DNA from: Sinorhizobium meliloti 4H41
Lineage (GTDB): Bacteria > Pseudomonadota > Alphaproteobacteria > Rhizobiales > Rhizobiaceae
Assembly (NCBI RefSeq): GCF_000375585.1
Contig: NZ_AQWP01000008.1
Span: 124,001 to 188,000, forward strand
Length of the DNA stretch: 64,000 nt
Direction: 5' to 3'
Shown here in pieces: positions 1 through 9,906 of the stretch. Position 1 is the first letter of the stretch; every line of letters starts with the position of its first letter. The notes under the pieces were generated by a model. That model worked only from the letters and a program-made list of their open reading frames with translations, made no database searches and was not told the origin of the DNA. The position numbers and the translations under genes were made by a program.

Positions 1-2827
1 TGCCGTCCTCGGGCCCGACGGCAGCCCGATCCGCAACGATTCCGGCAAGATCGTCTACGACCTTTGGGGCGGCAGCGCCCCCGACTTCAATGCCTTCCGC
101 GATGGCTGGTTCGCCTGCCAGAACAAGCATCTGTCACTCGCCGGCCTTGATATACGGGTCGACGGCCGGTCCTTCGAGAAGCAGGGAATCGAGCTCACGC
201 CGACCATTCATCTCGGCGTCGGGGCCAAGGCGATCGAGCGGAAGTCAGCGGAAGCCGACCGACACATATCGCTGGAACGGCTGGAGTTGCAGGAAGAACG
301 TCGAGCCGAAAACGCCCGCCGCATCCAGCGCCGTCCGGAGGTCGTTCTCGACCTGATCACCCGGGAGAAAAGCGTCTTCGACGAGCGCGATGTCGCCAAG
401 ATCCTGCACCGCTATTTCGCCGATGCCGGCCGGTTCCATAGTCTGATGGCAAGAATCCTGCAGAGCCCGGAAACGCTCCGCCTCGAGCGCGAACGCATTG
501 ATTTTGCGAGCGGGCTTCGTGCACCGGCGAAATACACCACGAGGGAGCTGATCCGGCTCGAAGCGGAGATGGCCGACCGGGCAAACTGGCTCTCTCTACA
601 ATCGTCCCACGGTGTTCGAGACGCCGTGCTGGAGGCGATTTTTGCGCGTCACACTCGTCTGTCGGAAGAGCAGAAGGCCGCTATCGCTCACGTTGTTGCG
701 GGAGAAAGGGTCGCCGCTGTGATCGGCCGTGCCGGCGCCGGCAAGACGACGATGATGAAGGCGGCCCGCGAGGCCTGGGAGGCCGCCGGCTACCGCGTTG
801 TAGGCGGCGCGCTTGCCGGCAAAGCCGCCGAGGGCCTGGAAAAGGAAGCTGGCATTCTGTCCCGCACGCTGTCGTCGTGGGAGCTTCGCTGGAGCGAGGG
901 CCGTGATCTGATCGACGACAAGACCGTCTTCGTGCTTGATGAGGCCGGAATGGTCTCGTCCAGACAGATGGCGCTGTTCGTCGAAACGGCAACCAAGGCC
1001 GGCGCCAAGCTCGTGCTCATCGGCGATCCGCAACAGCTCCAACCGATTGAGGCCGGAGCCGCGTTCCGCGCCATTGCCGATCGTATCGGTTATGCCGAGC
1101 TCGGAACCATCTACCGCCAACGCGAGCAGTGGATGCGCGACGCCTCGCTTGAATTGGCACGCGGGAATGTCGGCAAAGCGGTCGAGGCCTATCGCGCACA
1201 TGGACACGTCAGTGGCTCGGAGCTCAAGACCGAGGCAATGCAGGCGCTGATCACCGATTGGAACCGCGACTACGATCCAACCAGAACTTCGCTGATCCTC
1301 GCTCATCTTCGTCGCGACGTTCGCATGCTCAACGAAATGGCGCGCGCAATGCTCGTCGAGCGCGGCATCGTCGATAAGGGATTTGCCTTCAGGACCGAGG
1401 ACGGAAGCCGCCAGTTCGCCACCGGTGACCAGATTGTCTTCCTGAAGAACGAGGGCGCGCTTGGGGTCAAGAACGGCATGCTGGCGAAGGTAGTCGACGC
1501 AGCGCCCGGCCGCATCGTTGCTGAAGTCGCAGAAGCCGAACACCGGCGGCAGGTTACGGTCGAGAGCCGCTTCTACAATAGCGTCGATCTCGGCTATGCC
1601 ACCACGATTCACAAGAGCCAGGGTGCCACCGTCGATCGGGTCAAGGTGCTGGCGTCCTTGTCGCTCGACCGCCATCTCGCTTACGTCGCCCTGACACGTC
1701 ATCGCGAGGATCTTGCCATATATTACGGCCGCCGGTCTTTCGCCAAGGCCGGCGGCCTGATTCCGATCCTGTCGCGGAAAAACGCCAAGGAAACCACGCT
1801 CGATTATGCGAACGGCCGCTTGTACCGCCAGGCACTCCACTTTGCCAGGGCTCGGGGTTTCCACCTCGTCAGTGTCGCCCGAACGCTCGTCCGCGATCGG
1901 CTCGAATGGACAGTCCGCCAGAAATCGAGATTCGCCGACCTCGGCGCACGTCTCTCAGCGATCGCCGGCAAGCTCGGTTTGTCTGCTGCCGCAGTCGGGA
2001 CCTCTCAACCGCGCACCGTCAAGGAGTTGAAACCTATGGTCTCCGGCATCACCACCTTTGCGAAATCTCTCGAGCAGGCTGTCGAGGACAAGCTCTCCGC
2101 CGACCCCGGCTTGATGAAGCAATGGCAGGAAGTCTCGGCACGTTTCCATCTTGTCTATGCCCAGCCGGAAGTAGCGTTCAAAGCCGCCAATGTCGACGCG
2201 ATGCTAAAGGACGAAGCTGCCGCAAAAACCACGATATCCATGATCGGTTCGGAGCCGAAAATCTTTGGCGCACTGAAGGGCAAGACCGGCATCCTCGCCA
2301 GCCGCGCGGACAAGCAGACCCGTGATACGGCCGGCGCCAACGCTCCCGCGCTGGCGCGGAATCTCGAACGCTATCTGCGTCAACGGACGGTGGCGGCGCG
2401 CAAGTATGAAATCGAAGAACGCGCCCTTCGTCTGAAGGTGGCGGTCCACATCCCGGCTCTGTCGCCGGCGGCAAAGCAGACGCTCGAGCGGGTCCGAGAC
2501 GCCATCGTCCGAAACGATCTTCAGGCAGGGCTCGAATACGCGCTTGCCGACAAGATGGTGAAAGCGGAGCTCGAAGGATTTGGCAGAGCCGTTTCGGAGC
2601 GTTTTGGCGAACGGACCTTCTTGCCTCTTGCCGCCAAGGACACGGACGGACAGGCGTTCCAGTCCGTGACCAACGGCATGTCGGAAGCGCAGAAGGCGGA
2701 GTTGCGATCCGCTTGGAATTCGATGCGGACGGTGCAGCAACTTGCAGCTCATGAGCGCACCACCGAGGCGCTGAAGCAGGCGGCAACGATGCGGCAGACG
2801 AAGAGCCAGGGGCTCTCCCTTAAATGA
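1..2827 (+). CDS. traA: Conjugative relaxase/helicase TraA, 5' end outside the window
   Basis: Open from the left edge (frame begins at base 2), giving about 941 residues; family members are about 1,100, so roughly the first 150 residues, including the relaxase HUH/MobA-MobL catalytic start, lie outside. The visible part begins in the region that closes the relaxase domain. A RecD/TraI-type SF1 helicase follows: Walker [10 protein letters not shown] near 727-753, Walker B VLDEAG near 931-948, and a UvrD-C-like motif [13 protein letters not shown] near 1600-1640. TraA nicks oriT and unwinds the transferred strand in the cytoplasm. Its stop overlaps the traF start by ATGA, so traA-F-B are probably one operon. 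Identification is firm from domain order and neighbours. Confidence 0.95.
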   Translation, partial: AVLGPDGSPIRNDSGKIVYDLWGGSAPDFNAFRDGWFACQNKHLSLAGLDIRVDGRSFEKQGIELTPTIHLGVGAKAIERKSAEADRHISLERLELQEERRAENARRIQRRPEVVLDLITREKSVFDERDVAKILHRYFADAGRFHSLMARILQSPETLRLERERIDFASGLRAPAKYTTRELIRLEAEMADRANWLSLQSSHGVRDAVLEAIFARHTRLSEEQKAAIAHVVAGERVAAVIGRAGAGKTTMMKAAREAWEAAGYRVVGGALAGKAAEGLEKEAGILSRTLSSWELRWSEGRDLIDDKTVFVLDEAGMVSSRQMALFVETATKAGAKLVLIGDPQQLQPIEAGAAFRAIADRIGYAELGTIYRQREQWMRDASLELARGNVGKAVEAYRAHGHVSGSELKTEAMQALITDWNRDYDPTRTSLILAHLRRDVRMLNEMARAMLVERGIVDKGFAFRTEDGSRQFATGDQIVFLKNEGALGVKNGMLAKVVDAAPGRIVAEVAEAEHRRQVTVESRFYNSVDLGYATTIHKSQGATVDRVKVLASLSLDRHLAYVALTRHREDLAIYYGRRSFAKAGGLIPILSRKNAKETTLDYANGRLYRQALHFARARGFHLVSVARTLVRDRLEWTVRQKSRFADLGARLSAIAGKLGLSAAAVGTSQPRTVKELKPMVSGITTFAKSLEQAVEDKLSADPGLMKQWQEVSARFHLVYAQPEVAFKAANVDAMLKDEAAAKTTISMIGSEPKIFGALKGKTGILASRADKQTRDTAGANAPALARNLERYLRQRTVAARKYEIEERALRLKVAVHIPALSPAAKQTLERVRDAIVRNDLQAGLEYALADKMVKAELEGFGRAVSERFGERTFLPLAAKDTDGQAFQSVTNGMSEAQKAELRSAWNSMRTVQQLAAHERTTEALKQAATMRQTKSQGLSLK

Positions 2828-3390
2828 GGGCCGGAGCTGAAAAAGACCTACCGATCATCTCGCGACGGAGACGAAGGGCTGGCAATCTGTCGGTGGCCGC
2901 TGCCGCCATCGTCCTCATCCCAGTAACTGGCTTCCTGGGCGGCTATCGGATCAACCAAACCCCGAGCGAGGCTCTCGGTCTCTGGCGCATTGTTCCGCTA
3001 CATCGTCCGCCGGGCGTCGGAGATTTGGTGTTTGTCTGCCCAGCCGAGAAGCCCGGCATACCGGAGGCGAGAGCGCGGGGATATCTCCGCTCCGGTCTTT
3101 GCCCGGGTCGTGTCGCGCCGCTCATCAAGACGGTCGTCGCCGTCGCTGGGCAGCATGTCGAAATCGGCTCAGTAGTGACGATCGATGGGCGCACGCTTCC
3201 TTCCTCCGCTCTGGCAGAGCGTGACGGAACGGGTCGGCCGCTGAGGCCTTTCCCAAGCGGCCGCGTGCCACACGGACACGTCTTCCTGCATTCCTCGTTC
3301 GTCGGCTCCTACGATTCCCGCTACTTCGGGCCTGTGCCGGCTTCCGGCGTTCTCGGCCTGGCGCAGGAGGTGCTAACCTATGCGCCGTGA
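2824..3390 (+). CDS. traF: Conjugal transfer peptidase TraF (S26 family)
   Basis: A 188-residue protein starting with the ATG that overlaps the traA stop. One N-terminal membrane segment (about residues 20-42, after an arginine-rich start) leads into an S26 signal-peptidase fold. The candidate catalytic serine is S48 in [10 protein letters not shown] and the candidate lysine is K102 in PLIKTVV. The C-terminal block ending with YDSRYFGPV is typical of TraF/LepB-like enzymes. In RP4 and Ti plasmids TraF matures and cyclises the TrbC pilin, and a trbC gene is present at 59,264. The gene overlaps traB by 11 bases. Confidence 0.93.
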   Translation: MRAGAEKDLPIISRRRRRAGNLSVAAAAIVLIPVTGFLGGYRINQTPSEALGLWRIVPLHRPPGVGDLVFVCPAEKPGIPEARARGYLRSGLCPGRVAPLIKTVVAVAGQHVEIGSVVTIDGRTLPSSALAERDGTGRPLRPFPSGRVPHGHVFLHSSFVGSYDSRYFGPVPASGVLGLAQEVLTYAP

Positions 3391-4543
3391 TTGGCTCCAG
3401 CCAACGCTGCTCATCATCACGTCGGTCATCGCCGGTACGGCAGCATGGAGCGGCCATGTTTTGCTGCTGCCGATCGCGCTGGGTTTCCCCGTCCTGTGGT
3501 CGCTGGCGCGAACGAGGTCCGCGGCAACACTCGTCTCGATCGGGTACTTCCTGGCCGCGTCGCGTGGCCTGCCGCAAGGTGTGACAACTTTCTATGCTAC
3601 GGATCTCTGGCCGGGCCTGCTGCTGTGGCTAAGCGCCTCCGCGAGCTTTGTCTCGTTACACGCGCTGCTTTGGACGAAAGATGCCGGTAACCTGCCCTTC
3701 CGCTATGTCCTGGCGGCCGTCCTTATGACGGTTCCGCCTCTCGGTATTACCGGCTGGGCTCATCCCGTCACGGCTGCCGGCGTGTTATTTCCGGGATGGG
3801 GATGGTGGGGCTTGGCGGCGATAACAGCCGGCGCGGCGGGTCTCGTCTCACGCCTAAGGCCGGCTGCTGCTATCGTCCTCGCAGGCTTCTGGCTCGGGTC
3901 CGCCGCGCTCTGGACGGATCCGAAGCTACCGCAAGCGTGGCAGGGCGTCGATCTCGAACTGGGTGCTTCGCTTGGGCGGGACACCAGCATGCAGCGTCAC
4001 CGTGATCTGATTGCCAGGGTGAAGGATCGAGCAGCCGAGGACGTCCGCTACATTGCTCTTCCCGAGAGCACCTTGGGTTTCTGGACGCCGAGGATCGAGC
4101 GGCTGTGGACGCGGTCGCTGGAGGGACGGGACATCACGATTCTCGCGGGCGCCGCGGTCGTCAACGCACGCGGATACGATAACGTGCTCATCGCGCTGTC
4201 TGCCCAAGGCGGTCAGATCCTCTACCGGGAACGGATGCCTGTGCCGGGCTCGATGTGGCAGCCGTGGCGCGCGCTTTTAGAGGAAAGCGGCGGAGCGCGG
4301 GCGCACTTCTTCGCGAACCCGGTCCTCACTCTCGGCGCCAGACGGGTCGCACCACTGATCTGCTATGAGCAACTGATCGTCTGGCCAATCCTTCAATCAA
4401 TGCTTAGTGATCCGGATCTGATCGTGGCTGTCGGCAACGGCTGGTGGACCAAAGGGACGTCCATCATTGCCATCCAGCGTGCCAGCACCGCGGCTTGGGC
4501 GAAGCTGTTCGTAAAACCGGTTGTTTTTTCCTTCAACACCTGA
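3380..4543 (+). CDS. traB: Conjugal transfer protein TraB (nitrilase/Lnt-like membrane protein)
   Basis: A 387-residue protein whose N-terminal half is a string of hydrophobic membrane segments. The C-terminal half resembles the nitrilase/apolipoprotein N-acyltransferase fold, with a glutamate in [10 protein letters not shown] near residue 226 and a cysteine in PLICYEQL near residue 327 at the places expected for catalytic residues. TraB of Ti-type plasmids is needed for efficient transfer but its biochemical role is not settled. The order traA-traF-traB-traH is canonical. The start overlaps traF, which suggests translational coupling. Confidence 0.92.
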   Translation: MRRDWLQPTLLIITSVIAGTAAWSGHVLLLPIALGFPVLWSLARTRSAATLVSIGYFLAASRGLPQGVTTFYATDLWPGLLLWLSASASFVSLHALLWTKDAGNLPFRYVLAAVLMTVPPLGITGWAHPVTAAGVLFPGWGWWGLAAITAGAAGLVSRLRPAAAIVLAGFWLGSAALWTDPKLPQAWQGVDLELGASLGRDTSMQRHRDLIARVKDRAAEDVRYIALPESTLGFWTPRIERLWTRSLEGRDITILAGAAVVNARGYDNVLIALSAQGGQILYRERMPVPGSMWQPWRALLEESGGARAHFFANPVLTLGARRVAPLICYEQLIVWPILQSMLSDPDLIVAVGNGWWTKGTSIIAIQRASTAAWAKLFVKPVVFSFNT

Positions 4544-4578
4544 TGGCCCCCTCAATACCTGATGCCCAAGGAGACACC

Positions 4579-5190
4579 ATGCTCGACGCTGCCCTGATCA
4601 AAGACTGTGCCGACCCCTCCCTGAAGCCTGCGATCGTTGAGCAGTTCGTGACGGCGGCCGGCTCGGCCGATCCCCTCTCCGTGACCGTCAGATCGGGTGG
4701 TCGATTGATCCTTGTACCGACGGCCAAATCAGCCGACGAAGCGATGGAAATCGTGCGTCAATATGCGGGAAACGCGGTGGTCCGTGTCGGTCTGACGCAG
4801 TTTCCAGTTGGCGTGGGAGTCAAGGACCCGGCGGACCTCGAGCGGGATCTGCTCGACGCTTGCCAAAACGTCCGCAAGGGCACGGCGATGTTCGCCAAGA
4901 TCATCAGGATCGTTTTCAAGTGGTATGGCAATCCCACGAACGATGACGCCTTCGCGCAGATCTTCGAAGACGCCGTCTACGCATGGAAAACCGGAGAGTT
5001 CGAGGGAGTGAGGGTGTTTCAAGCTCCCGATCCGGGAGGGAGCGTCACGATGGAAAATGTGTCGCCGGTGCGTGCGGAAAACAAAAACAGCGACATCCAC
5101 CCGGAAGAAGCCACCGCCGAACCGCCCGACGCCGGCAAGATTGGTTCAGCCGAGATGCGGATCGACCTGTCGAGCATAGGCGGCAAATGA
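4579..5190 (+). CDS. traH: Conjugal transfer protein TraH
   Basis: A 203-residue protein. I chose the ATG at 4579 because an AAGGAG ribosome site lies at 4568-4573 and the protein then starts MLDAALIKDCADPSLKPAIV, as TraH proteins do; the reading frame is open back to 4444 but that part overlaps traB. The body (LTQFPVGVGVKDP, WYGNP, AWKTGEFEGV) is recognisably TraH of rhizobial plasmids. No catalytic motif is visible and its molecular role is unknown. It is the last gene of the traAFBH block, and the cargo begins immediately after it. Confidence 0.9.
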   Translation: MLDAALIKDCADPSLKPAIVEQFVTAAGSADPLSVTVRSGGRLILVPTAKSADEAMEIVRQYAGNAVVRVGLTQFPVGVGVKDPADLERDLLDACQNVRKGTAMFAKIIRIVFKWYGNPTNDDAFAQIFEDAVYAWKTGEFEGVRVFQAPDPGGSVTMENVSPVRAENKNSDIHPEEATAEPPDAGKIGSAEMRIDLSSIGGK

Positions 5191-5677
5191 CAATCGCGCG
5201 ACGGAGACAGCCGGGAGTGTCCCGATAAAAAATGTCTGCTCGGACCGGTGCCCCAACAATCGAACTCGGGAAGGAACAGAGGCTACACCCCCGTTGAATT
5301 CAGGCCGAGGCCTCCATTGCCACACCTAAGTGGTTGACGAACCGCAAAACTAGGTGGGGAATTTCCCCCACTGCCCTACCTTTTCGGCTGGTGTGGCAGT
5401 CTGTTCCCGGTTGCATCTCTGCGCCAGCTGCGGTTTAACTCGGCCGCTTTGTTTTGCCGGAACTAAATTAGAAAACCTGCGTTTAGTACCGTCGCACACC
5501 AAAGCGACGTAAATGGCAGATGTAAATAAGGAAGCGGTGTCTGTACACCCCCCAAAAAAGCCGCTCCTGCCGCTCCCCTATCCGGGCGGCTTCCCAGTTC
5601 ATGGCTTGTAACAAGGCAGTGTCCGTGTCGCGCGGGCACTGCCTTAGTAGTGGCAGCTCCCGCCGAAGCAAAGCGAG
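5191..5677. other. Non-coding stretch at the traH/cargo boundary
   Basis: No reading frame here looks like a protein. It contains a near-palindrome around 5354-5371 (GTGGGGAA facing TTCCCCCAC, one base unequal) and a stronger hairpin at 5613-5645 listed separately. This is the left junction of the cargo segment. Confidence 0.6.
5613..5645. promoter_or_regulatory. Strong hairpin upstream of a small gene
   Basis: The arms 5613-5625 and 5633-5645 (AAGGCAGTGTCCG and CGGGCACTGCCTT) pair over 13 positions with one G-T wobble and a 7-base loop. No T-run follows on either strand, so it is not a typical intrinsic terminator. It ends 32 bases before the likely start of the next small gene and could be part of its leader RNA or of a small RNA. 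Confidence 0.45.
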
Positions 5678-5857
5678 ATGCGAAGCATGATGATATTCGA
5701 TGACGACGTAGAGACGGCGCTAGCTTTCGCCTGCGAAGAACTCCAGATGACGCGGGAAGAGTTGATGCGCCTCCTCGTTCGCGAGTGGCTGGAGTCCTAT
5801 GCTTACCTGCCCCTCCGCGACTTGGACGAGGGCAGCGAGACTGCGGGAAGCGCGTAG
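5678..5857 (+). CDS. Hypothetical small acidic protein
   Basis: A short frame of 59 residues from ATG 5678 (56 from ATG 5687); the two are in frame and neither has a strong ribosome site. The protein is acidic and predicted largely helical (ETALAFACEELQMTREELM then LLVREWLESYAYLPL), with a spacing that recalls small ribbon-helix-helix or helical regulatory proteins, but I do not recognise the family. It has coding-like composition and follows the hairpin at 5613-5645. Confidence 0.45.
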   Translation: MRSMMIFDDDVETALAFACEELQMTREELMRLLVREWLESYAYLPLRDLDEGSETAGSA

Positions 5858-5976
5858 GTGCCGCGGCCAAAGCCGAAGCGTGTCGCACCAATTGTGCGCT
5901 AAGCTGCCACCTTTCCTGCGAAGCCGACGAATGCTATCATCCTTCTTCATCGGCCTTCATCGAAGTTCACCTCGCG

Positions 5977-6174
5977 TTGGCGGAGAGACACGTAGCTGAC
6001 GGTCCTAGCCACGTGGTGCTTCAGCGTAAAATCGTGGCCGATCTAGAGAGCGGCGGCCACAACACCAAACCGGCGCGTGAACTCCTTGCGTTCTCGAGCA
6101 ATCGCTTGCCTTTCAATCTTTTCGATCGCGACCGGCTCATCAGAGAGAGAATGCTGGCGATACGCAAACTTTAA
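5977..6174 (+). pseudogene. Remnant of a small rhizobial helical protein
   Basis: The end of an open frame (open back to 5785) encodes AERHVADGPSHVV, IVADLESGGHNTKPARELL and FDRDRLIRE. This is the pattern of a small family common in Rhizobiales, with a conserved RHV.G..HV..Q..IV..LE..GH core. A normal start with a ribosome site is missing. The first usable codon in frame is TTG 5977, giving 65 residues, while the only nearby ATG (5931) is in another frame. I therefore treat it as a probable 5'-damaged gene. Function unknown. Confidence 0.4.
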
Positions 6175-6593
6175 CTGGCGACCGTCCACGAAGCGCGCCG
6201 GTAAGACATGCTTGCACTCCCCTTTCAGCAGATCGATGACCGCCCCCTGCAGCGTCGGAACGCGTGAGGGGTAAGAACCGTCCGGCTGCCTGGCTGGCAC
6301 CGAATCCGACACCGATGAACCTGCTTGAGTGCAGCACAGGTACGATCATTCGGAGCGCTGCTGCCGTCCCTTCGTGGTGTCCGCAAGTGTTCACGAGGAT
6401 TACGATCTGGCCCCGCGGGCTTGTATCTATAAGGCGCACTCGTTCATTTCTAGTTAACGATTGCTACCGCAAAGTGTTGACAAGGCGCGGATGCGCGCAA
6501 CTCGATCAAGTGGTGGACGATTGCGTTCCTCGCCTCCGCGACGGAAGCAAACGCTGCCAGCTTCTCCTTTCAAAATGGATCGTTCAAAGCGCC
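6175..6593. other. Non-coding leader of the GGDEF-EAL gene
   Basis: The frame of the next gene is open through here back to 6264, but the translation before residue MENTQ has no domain character and a composition unlike the PAS region. I see no other credible gene. It probably holds the promoter of the downstream gene. Confidence 0.45.
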
Positions 6594-9080
6594 ATGGAAA
6601 ACACGCAACTCAGCGTATGGGAACAGTTGACGCAGTTCGATAATGCACTCGAGGTAATTTTCGATGCCGTCCCTCAGCCGATCATTGTGAAGGACGAACA
6701 TTCGCGCTTCCGCTTCCTTAACCGTGCCGCCTGTGCTCTTCTCGGTAGAGCACGCAGCGACCTGATCGGACGCACGGATCACGACATCCTACCGGCGGCA
6801 GAGGCCGACCGCATACGTGCGATGGACCAACAGATACTTGAGACCGGGGAAGAATTCTCTTTGGACGAAGAGATCACAGCAGCCGACGGAACCGTCAAAA
6901 GCGTTGTGACACAGAAACGTCGCGTCGAACTCGCCAGTGGCGGCTTGAAGGAGAGGCTGCTGGTGGCGACGATCCTGGATGTGACCGCATGTCGTAGGGC
7001 AGAGGCGGAGCTCCGCGCCAGTGAAGAGCGTTATCGGTCCTTGATCGAGCTCCATCCTCAGGTCCCATGGACCGCCAATCGATCAGGAGAGATTCTCGAA
7101 GTCGGTCCGCGATGGAAAGAGATTACCGGCTTCGAGGTTAGCGATGTGCTCGGTACAAAGCGGGCGAAGGCGGTGCATGCTGATGATCTTGAGACCGTGG
7201 AGCGGCTGTGGTCGAGATCGCTTTCAACGGGAGACCCGCTGGACGTCGAATTCCGGCTGGCGACCGCCGGGGGAGGCCACCGTTGGTTTCGCAGTCGCGC
7301 GGCTGCACGAACGGCGGAGGACGATGCGATCGTCCGGTGGTTCGGGATCCTGGAAGATGTCGATGATCGCCGAAGGGCCTTGGAGTCCGTTAAGGAGAGC
7401 GAGGCCCGTTTCAGGGCAATCGCGGATGACGCGCCGGTGATGATATGGGTGACCGATGAAAGCGGCGCTGCTACTTACCACAGTCGTCTTTGGCTCGAAA
7501 CGACAGGGCAGACAGCCGAGCGGTCCCAAGGTCTTGGCTGGGCCGATGCAGTTCATCCGGACAACCGTCAAGAGGTTGAAGCTGGATTCGACGCGGCGAT
7601 GCGCGACCGAAAACCGGTCCGCGTGGAATACCGTCTCCGGCGCGCCGATGGCAGTTGGGCTTGGGTCATCGACCTCGGTCAGCCACGCTTTTCCACCGAC
7701 GGGCGGTTCCTCGGCTATGTTGGTATTGCCCTGGACATCACCGACCGCCGCAAGGCCGAACAGGAGCGATTGCTTGCGCAAAAGCAAATTCACCACATGG
7801 CACGACACGACGCGTTGACGGGATTGCCGAATTGGCAGTCCCTCCGCGAGGAGTTCGAGCGCATATCGGACAACATCGTTCCGGACACGAAAATCGCAAT
7901 TGTCTGCCTTGATCTCGAGGGCTTCAAGGCGGTCAACAACGCCTATGGTCGAGCCAGCGGCGACCTGCTGCTGCGCCGTGTTGCCGATCGGCTTCGAAGT
8001 TGTGTCAAGCAATCCGACATCCTCTGCCGCCTCGGCGGCGACGATTTCGTCGTCTTGCGCACGGGCATCAAGAGCAATGACGAAGCGCGCAACCTTGCTC
8101 AGCAGCTTATCGATGTCGTTGAAGTACCGTATGAGCTCGCAGGATCGCATGTCGATCTTGGGGTTATTGTCGGACTTGCGGCTGCTCCGAAGGGTGACCA
8201 GTCGATAGACGAGCTTATCCAGGCTGCCAATATTGCGCTTGATCAGGCCAAAGCCGGTGGCCGCGGCACATATATAGAATACGAGCCGGGAATGGACACG
8301 CATCTCCAGGCAAAACATGAGATGAAGGTTTTGCTTCGGCAGGCGCTCGCAAACAATGCGCTTGAAGTCCACTACCAGCCGCTGGTCAACCTCCATACGG
8401 GCAGGCTCACGACATGTGAGGCGCTGGTCCGATGGCCGCAACCAGGACGAGGCCAGATCTCTCCGGCGGAGTTCATACCGGTTGCCGAGGAAGCTGGCCT
8501 GATCGGGCCACTTGGCGAATGGGTCCTTCGTCGGGCCTGCACCGAGGCAGCGAAATGGCCGCTCGATATCAGTGTGGCGGTCAACCTGTCGCCTGTGCAG
8601 TTCGACCGCCGTCTTGCTGCGACTGTCTGCGACATATTGAAAGAGACGGGTCTGAATGCCTCGCGCCTAGAGCTCGAAATCACCGAGTCGGTATTGCTCG
8701 ATGAATGCGACCGCAATTTTCAGATACTGAAGGAGATTCGGCAACTCGGAGTCAAAGTTGCGGTCGACGATTTCGGGACCGGCTATTCGTCGCTGAGCTA
8801 TCTGAGGAGCTTTCGGTTCGACAAAATCAAGATCGACCGCAGCTTCGTTTCCGATCTGCCGGCCGGGAAGGAATCGCTGGCGATCCTCAGGGCGGTTGCC
8901 GGAATTGGACGCACGCTGGGAATCACCACAACCGTGGAAGGCGTCGAGGCTCCAGACCAGCTCGAGATTATCAAGGCTGAAGGCTTCGATGAGGCGCAAG
9001 GTTACCTTTTCTCACGCCCCCTGCCCGCTGCACAGTTGCTCGAGCTAATGCAATCATGGCGTGACAAGTGTTCGCCATAG
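6594..9080 (+). CDS. PAS-PAS-PAS-GGDEF-EAL cyclic di-GMP phosphodiesterase
   Basis: An 828-residue cytoplasmic signalling protein from ATG 6594. Three PAS domains lie at about 10-125, 135-260 and 265-390; the GGDEF domain is at about 395-555 and the EAL domain at about 575-820. The GGDEF signature reads GGDDF (near residue 481) and the usual IND of the metal-binding loop reads VNN, so cyclase activity is doubtful. The EAL domain keeps EALVRW, the Asn of AVNLSPVQF, LEITES, VDDFGTGYSS, KIDRSFV and EGVEAPDQ, all that is needed for c-di-GMP hydrolysis. No membrane segment is visible. Its PAS ligand cannot be inferred. It stands alone, with no partner gene. Confidence 0.88.
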   Translation: MENTQLSVWEQLTQFDNALEVIFDAVPQPIIVKDEHSRFRFLNRAACALLGRARSDLIGRTDHDILPAAEADRIRAMDQQILETGEEFSLDEEITAADGTVKSVVTQKRRVELASGGLKERLLVATILDVTACRRAEAELRASEERYRSLIELHPQVPWTANRSGEILEVGPRWKEITGFEVSDVLGTKRAKAVHADDLETVERLWSRSLSTGDPLDVEFRLATAGGGHRWFRSRAAARTAEDDAIVRWFGILEDVDDRRRALESVKESEARFRAIADDAPVMIWVTDESGAATYHSRLWLETTGQTAERSQGLGWADAVHPDNRQEVEAGFDAAMRDRKPVRVEYRLRRADGSWAWVIDLGQPRFSTDGRFLGYVGIALDITDRRKAEQERLLAQKQIHHMARHDALTGLPNWQSLREEFERISDNIVPDTKIAIVCLDLEGFKAVNNAYGRASGDLLLRRVADRLRSCVKQSDILCRLGGDDFVVLRTGIKSNDEARNLAQQLIDVVEVPYELAGSHVDLGVIVGLAAAPKGDQSIDELIQAANIALDQAKAGGRGTYIEYEPGMDTHLQAKHEMKVLLRQALANNALEVHYQPLVNLHTGRLTTCEALVRWPQPGRGQISPAEFIPVAEEAGLIGPLGEWVLRRACTEAAKWPLDISVAVNLSPVQFDRRLAATVCDILKETGLNASRLELEITESVLLDECDRNFQILKEIRQLGVKVAVDDFGTGYSSLSYLRSFRFDKIKIDRSFVSDLPAGKESLAILRAVAGIGRTLGITTTVEGVEAPDQLEIIKAEGFDEAQGYLFSRPLPAAQLLELMQSWRDKCSP

Positions 9081-9435
9081 CAAGTTGCCGACCGACTGCC
9101 GACAGCGGCCCGATCTTATCCGTCATTGGCACTCTTTGAGAAAGAAAAGAAACCATTGCTGCCAAGACAGCAAGAAGGCTTCGCGCCCGAGCGTTCGAAT
9201 TCAAGGGTCCGCCCGACAATAATAAATCTGAGGCGCAACCGGAAACGGCGCCACGGCGGGCTAGCGGCCGGTGAAGAGACTGACAGTCGCGTTCGGTATC
9301 CCCACCCAAACCTTGTTCATGGCGAATCGCAGCGTCCCCGAGCGTACATACTGAGACTGATAAGAGGCTGGCGATCTCGATCAACCAGCCTAGATTTTCT
9401 AACGGCGCCGCGTCGGCGTCGTCGGAGGGAATACG
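9081..9435. other. Non-coding stretch
   Basis: Several overlapping frames are open on both strands but none has protein-like composition or a recognisable motif. I see no clear RNA gene or repeat. Confidence 0.5.
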
Positions 9436-9641
9436 ATGGATTTCGCGCAACCCTTGAGTTTCGATCCACTTGGATCCGACGCGTTGGAAATGATGGAAAG
9501 GGCGCTCCACGCCGAACTGCAAGGCGCGCATTGTCACGCAAGTCAGAAGAAGCTGAAGCGCTCGCCGTGGAGCTGATTGCGGCCTACCACTCCGGGGTTC
9601 GTGATTCTCTCGGTCTAAGTATTGTTCCAGGGCTGTCTTGA
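9436..9641 (+). pseudogene. Small rhizobial protein gene broken by a frameshift
   Basis: ATG 9436 has a good GGAGG site at 9424-9428 and opens MDFAQPLSFDPLGSDALE, followed by a helical stretch. That frame then runs into a TGA at 9574-9576. A second frame continues the expected sequence (SEEAEALAVELIAAYHSGVRD) to 9641. The two halves together look like one small helical protein of about 65-70 residues, with a frame change near 9525-9540. The family is not named. Confidence 0.4.
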
Positions 9642-9906
9642 GGCCCGGCGTGCTCGGCGACGAATGTTTCCTATTCTGCGGAGACTTCTTGCACGTCGAA
9701 TTTTTTAGCATGGTCCAGATGCCTTCGCGACTTCGCCTCTACCTCGCAGGACAAACACAGCGATCAGGAAAGCTTACCCGCCGATCGGCAGGGCCAGGCC
9801 CGTGCGTTGATTTCTGCGAACGATGGCGTGAAGGCTTTACTTGGGATAGCCTACACTTCATGACTAGGCACAACCTTCTTTTGTATCCCCTTGGTAGAAG
9901 TTTCCA

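Noticed and set aside
596-1864. 422-codon minus-strand frame inside traA
   Set aside because: Antisense shadow of a GC-rich gene; the plus strand encodes clear helicase motifs.
4444-4578. Upstream extension of TraH into traB
   Set aside because: A good ribosome site and the family-typical N-terminus place the start at 4579.
5238-5300. tRNA-like string on the minus strand (T-arm-like GAGTTCGATT followed by GGGGCACC)
   Set aside because: No matching acceptor stem, anticodon or D arm could be folded; at most a decayed fragment or chance likeness.
6043-6312. 89-codon minus-strand frame
   Set aside because: It overlaps the plus-strand small-protein remnant, which has family-like sequence; the minus product has none.
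6264-6593. Long N-terminal extension of the GGDEF-EAL protein
   Set aside because: The added residues have no domain character; the protein is complete from ATG 6594.
8971-9711. 246-codon minus-strand frame across the end of the GGDEF-EAL gene
   Set aside because: Low-complexity translation, overlaps a certain gene on the other strand and a gene start with GGAGG.
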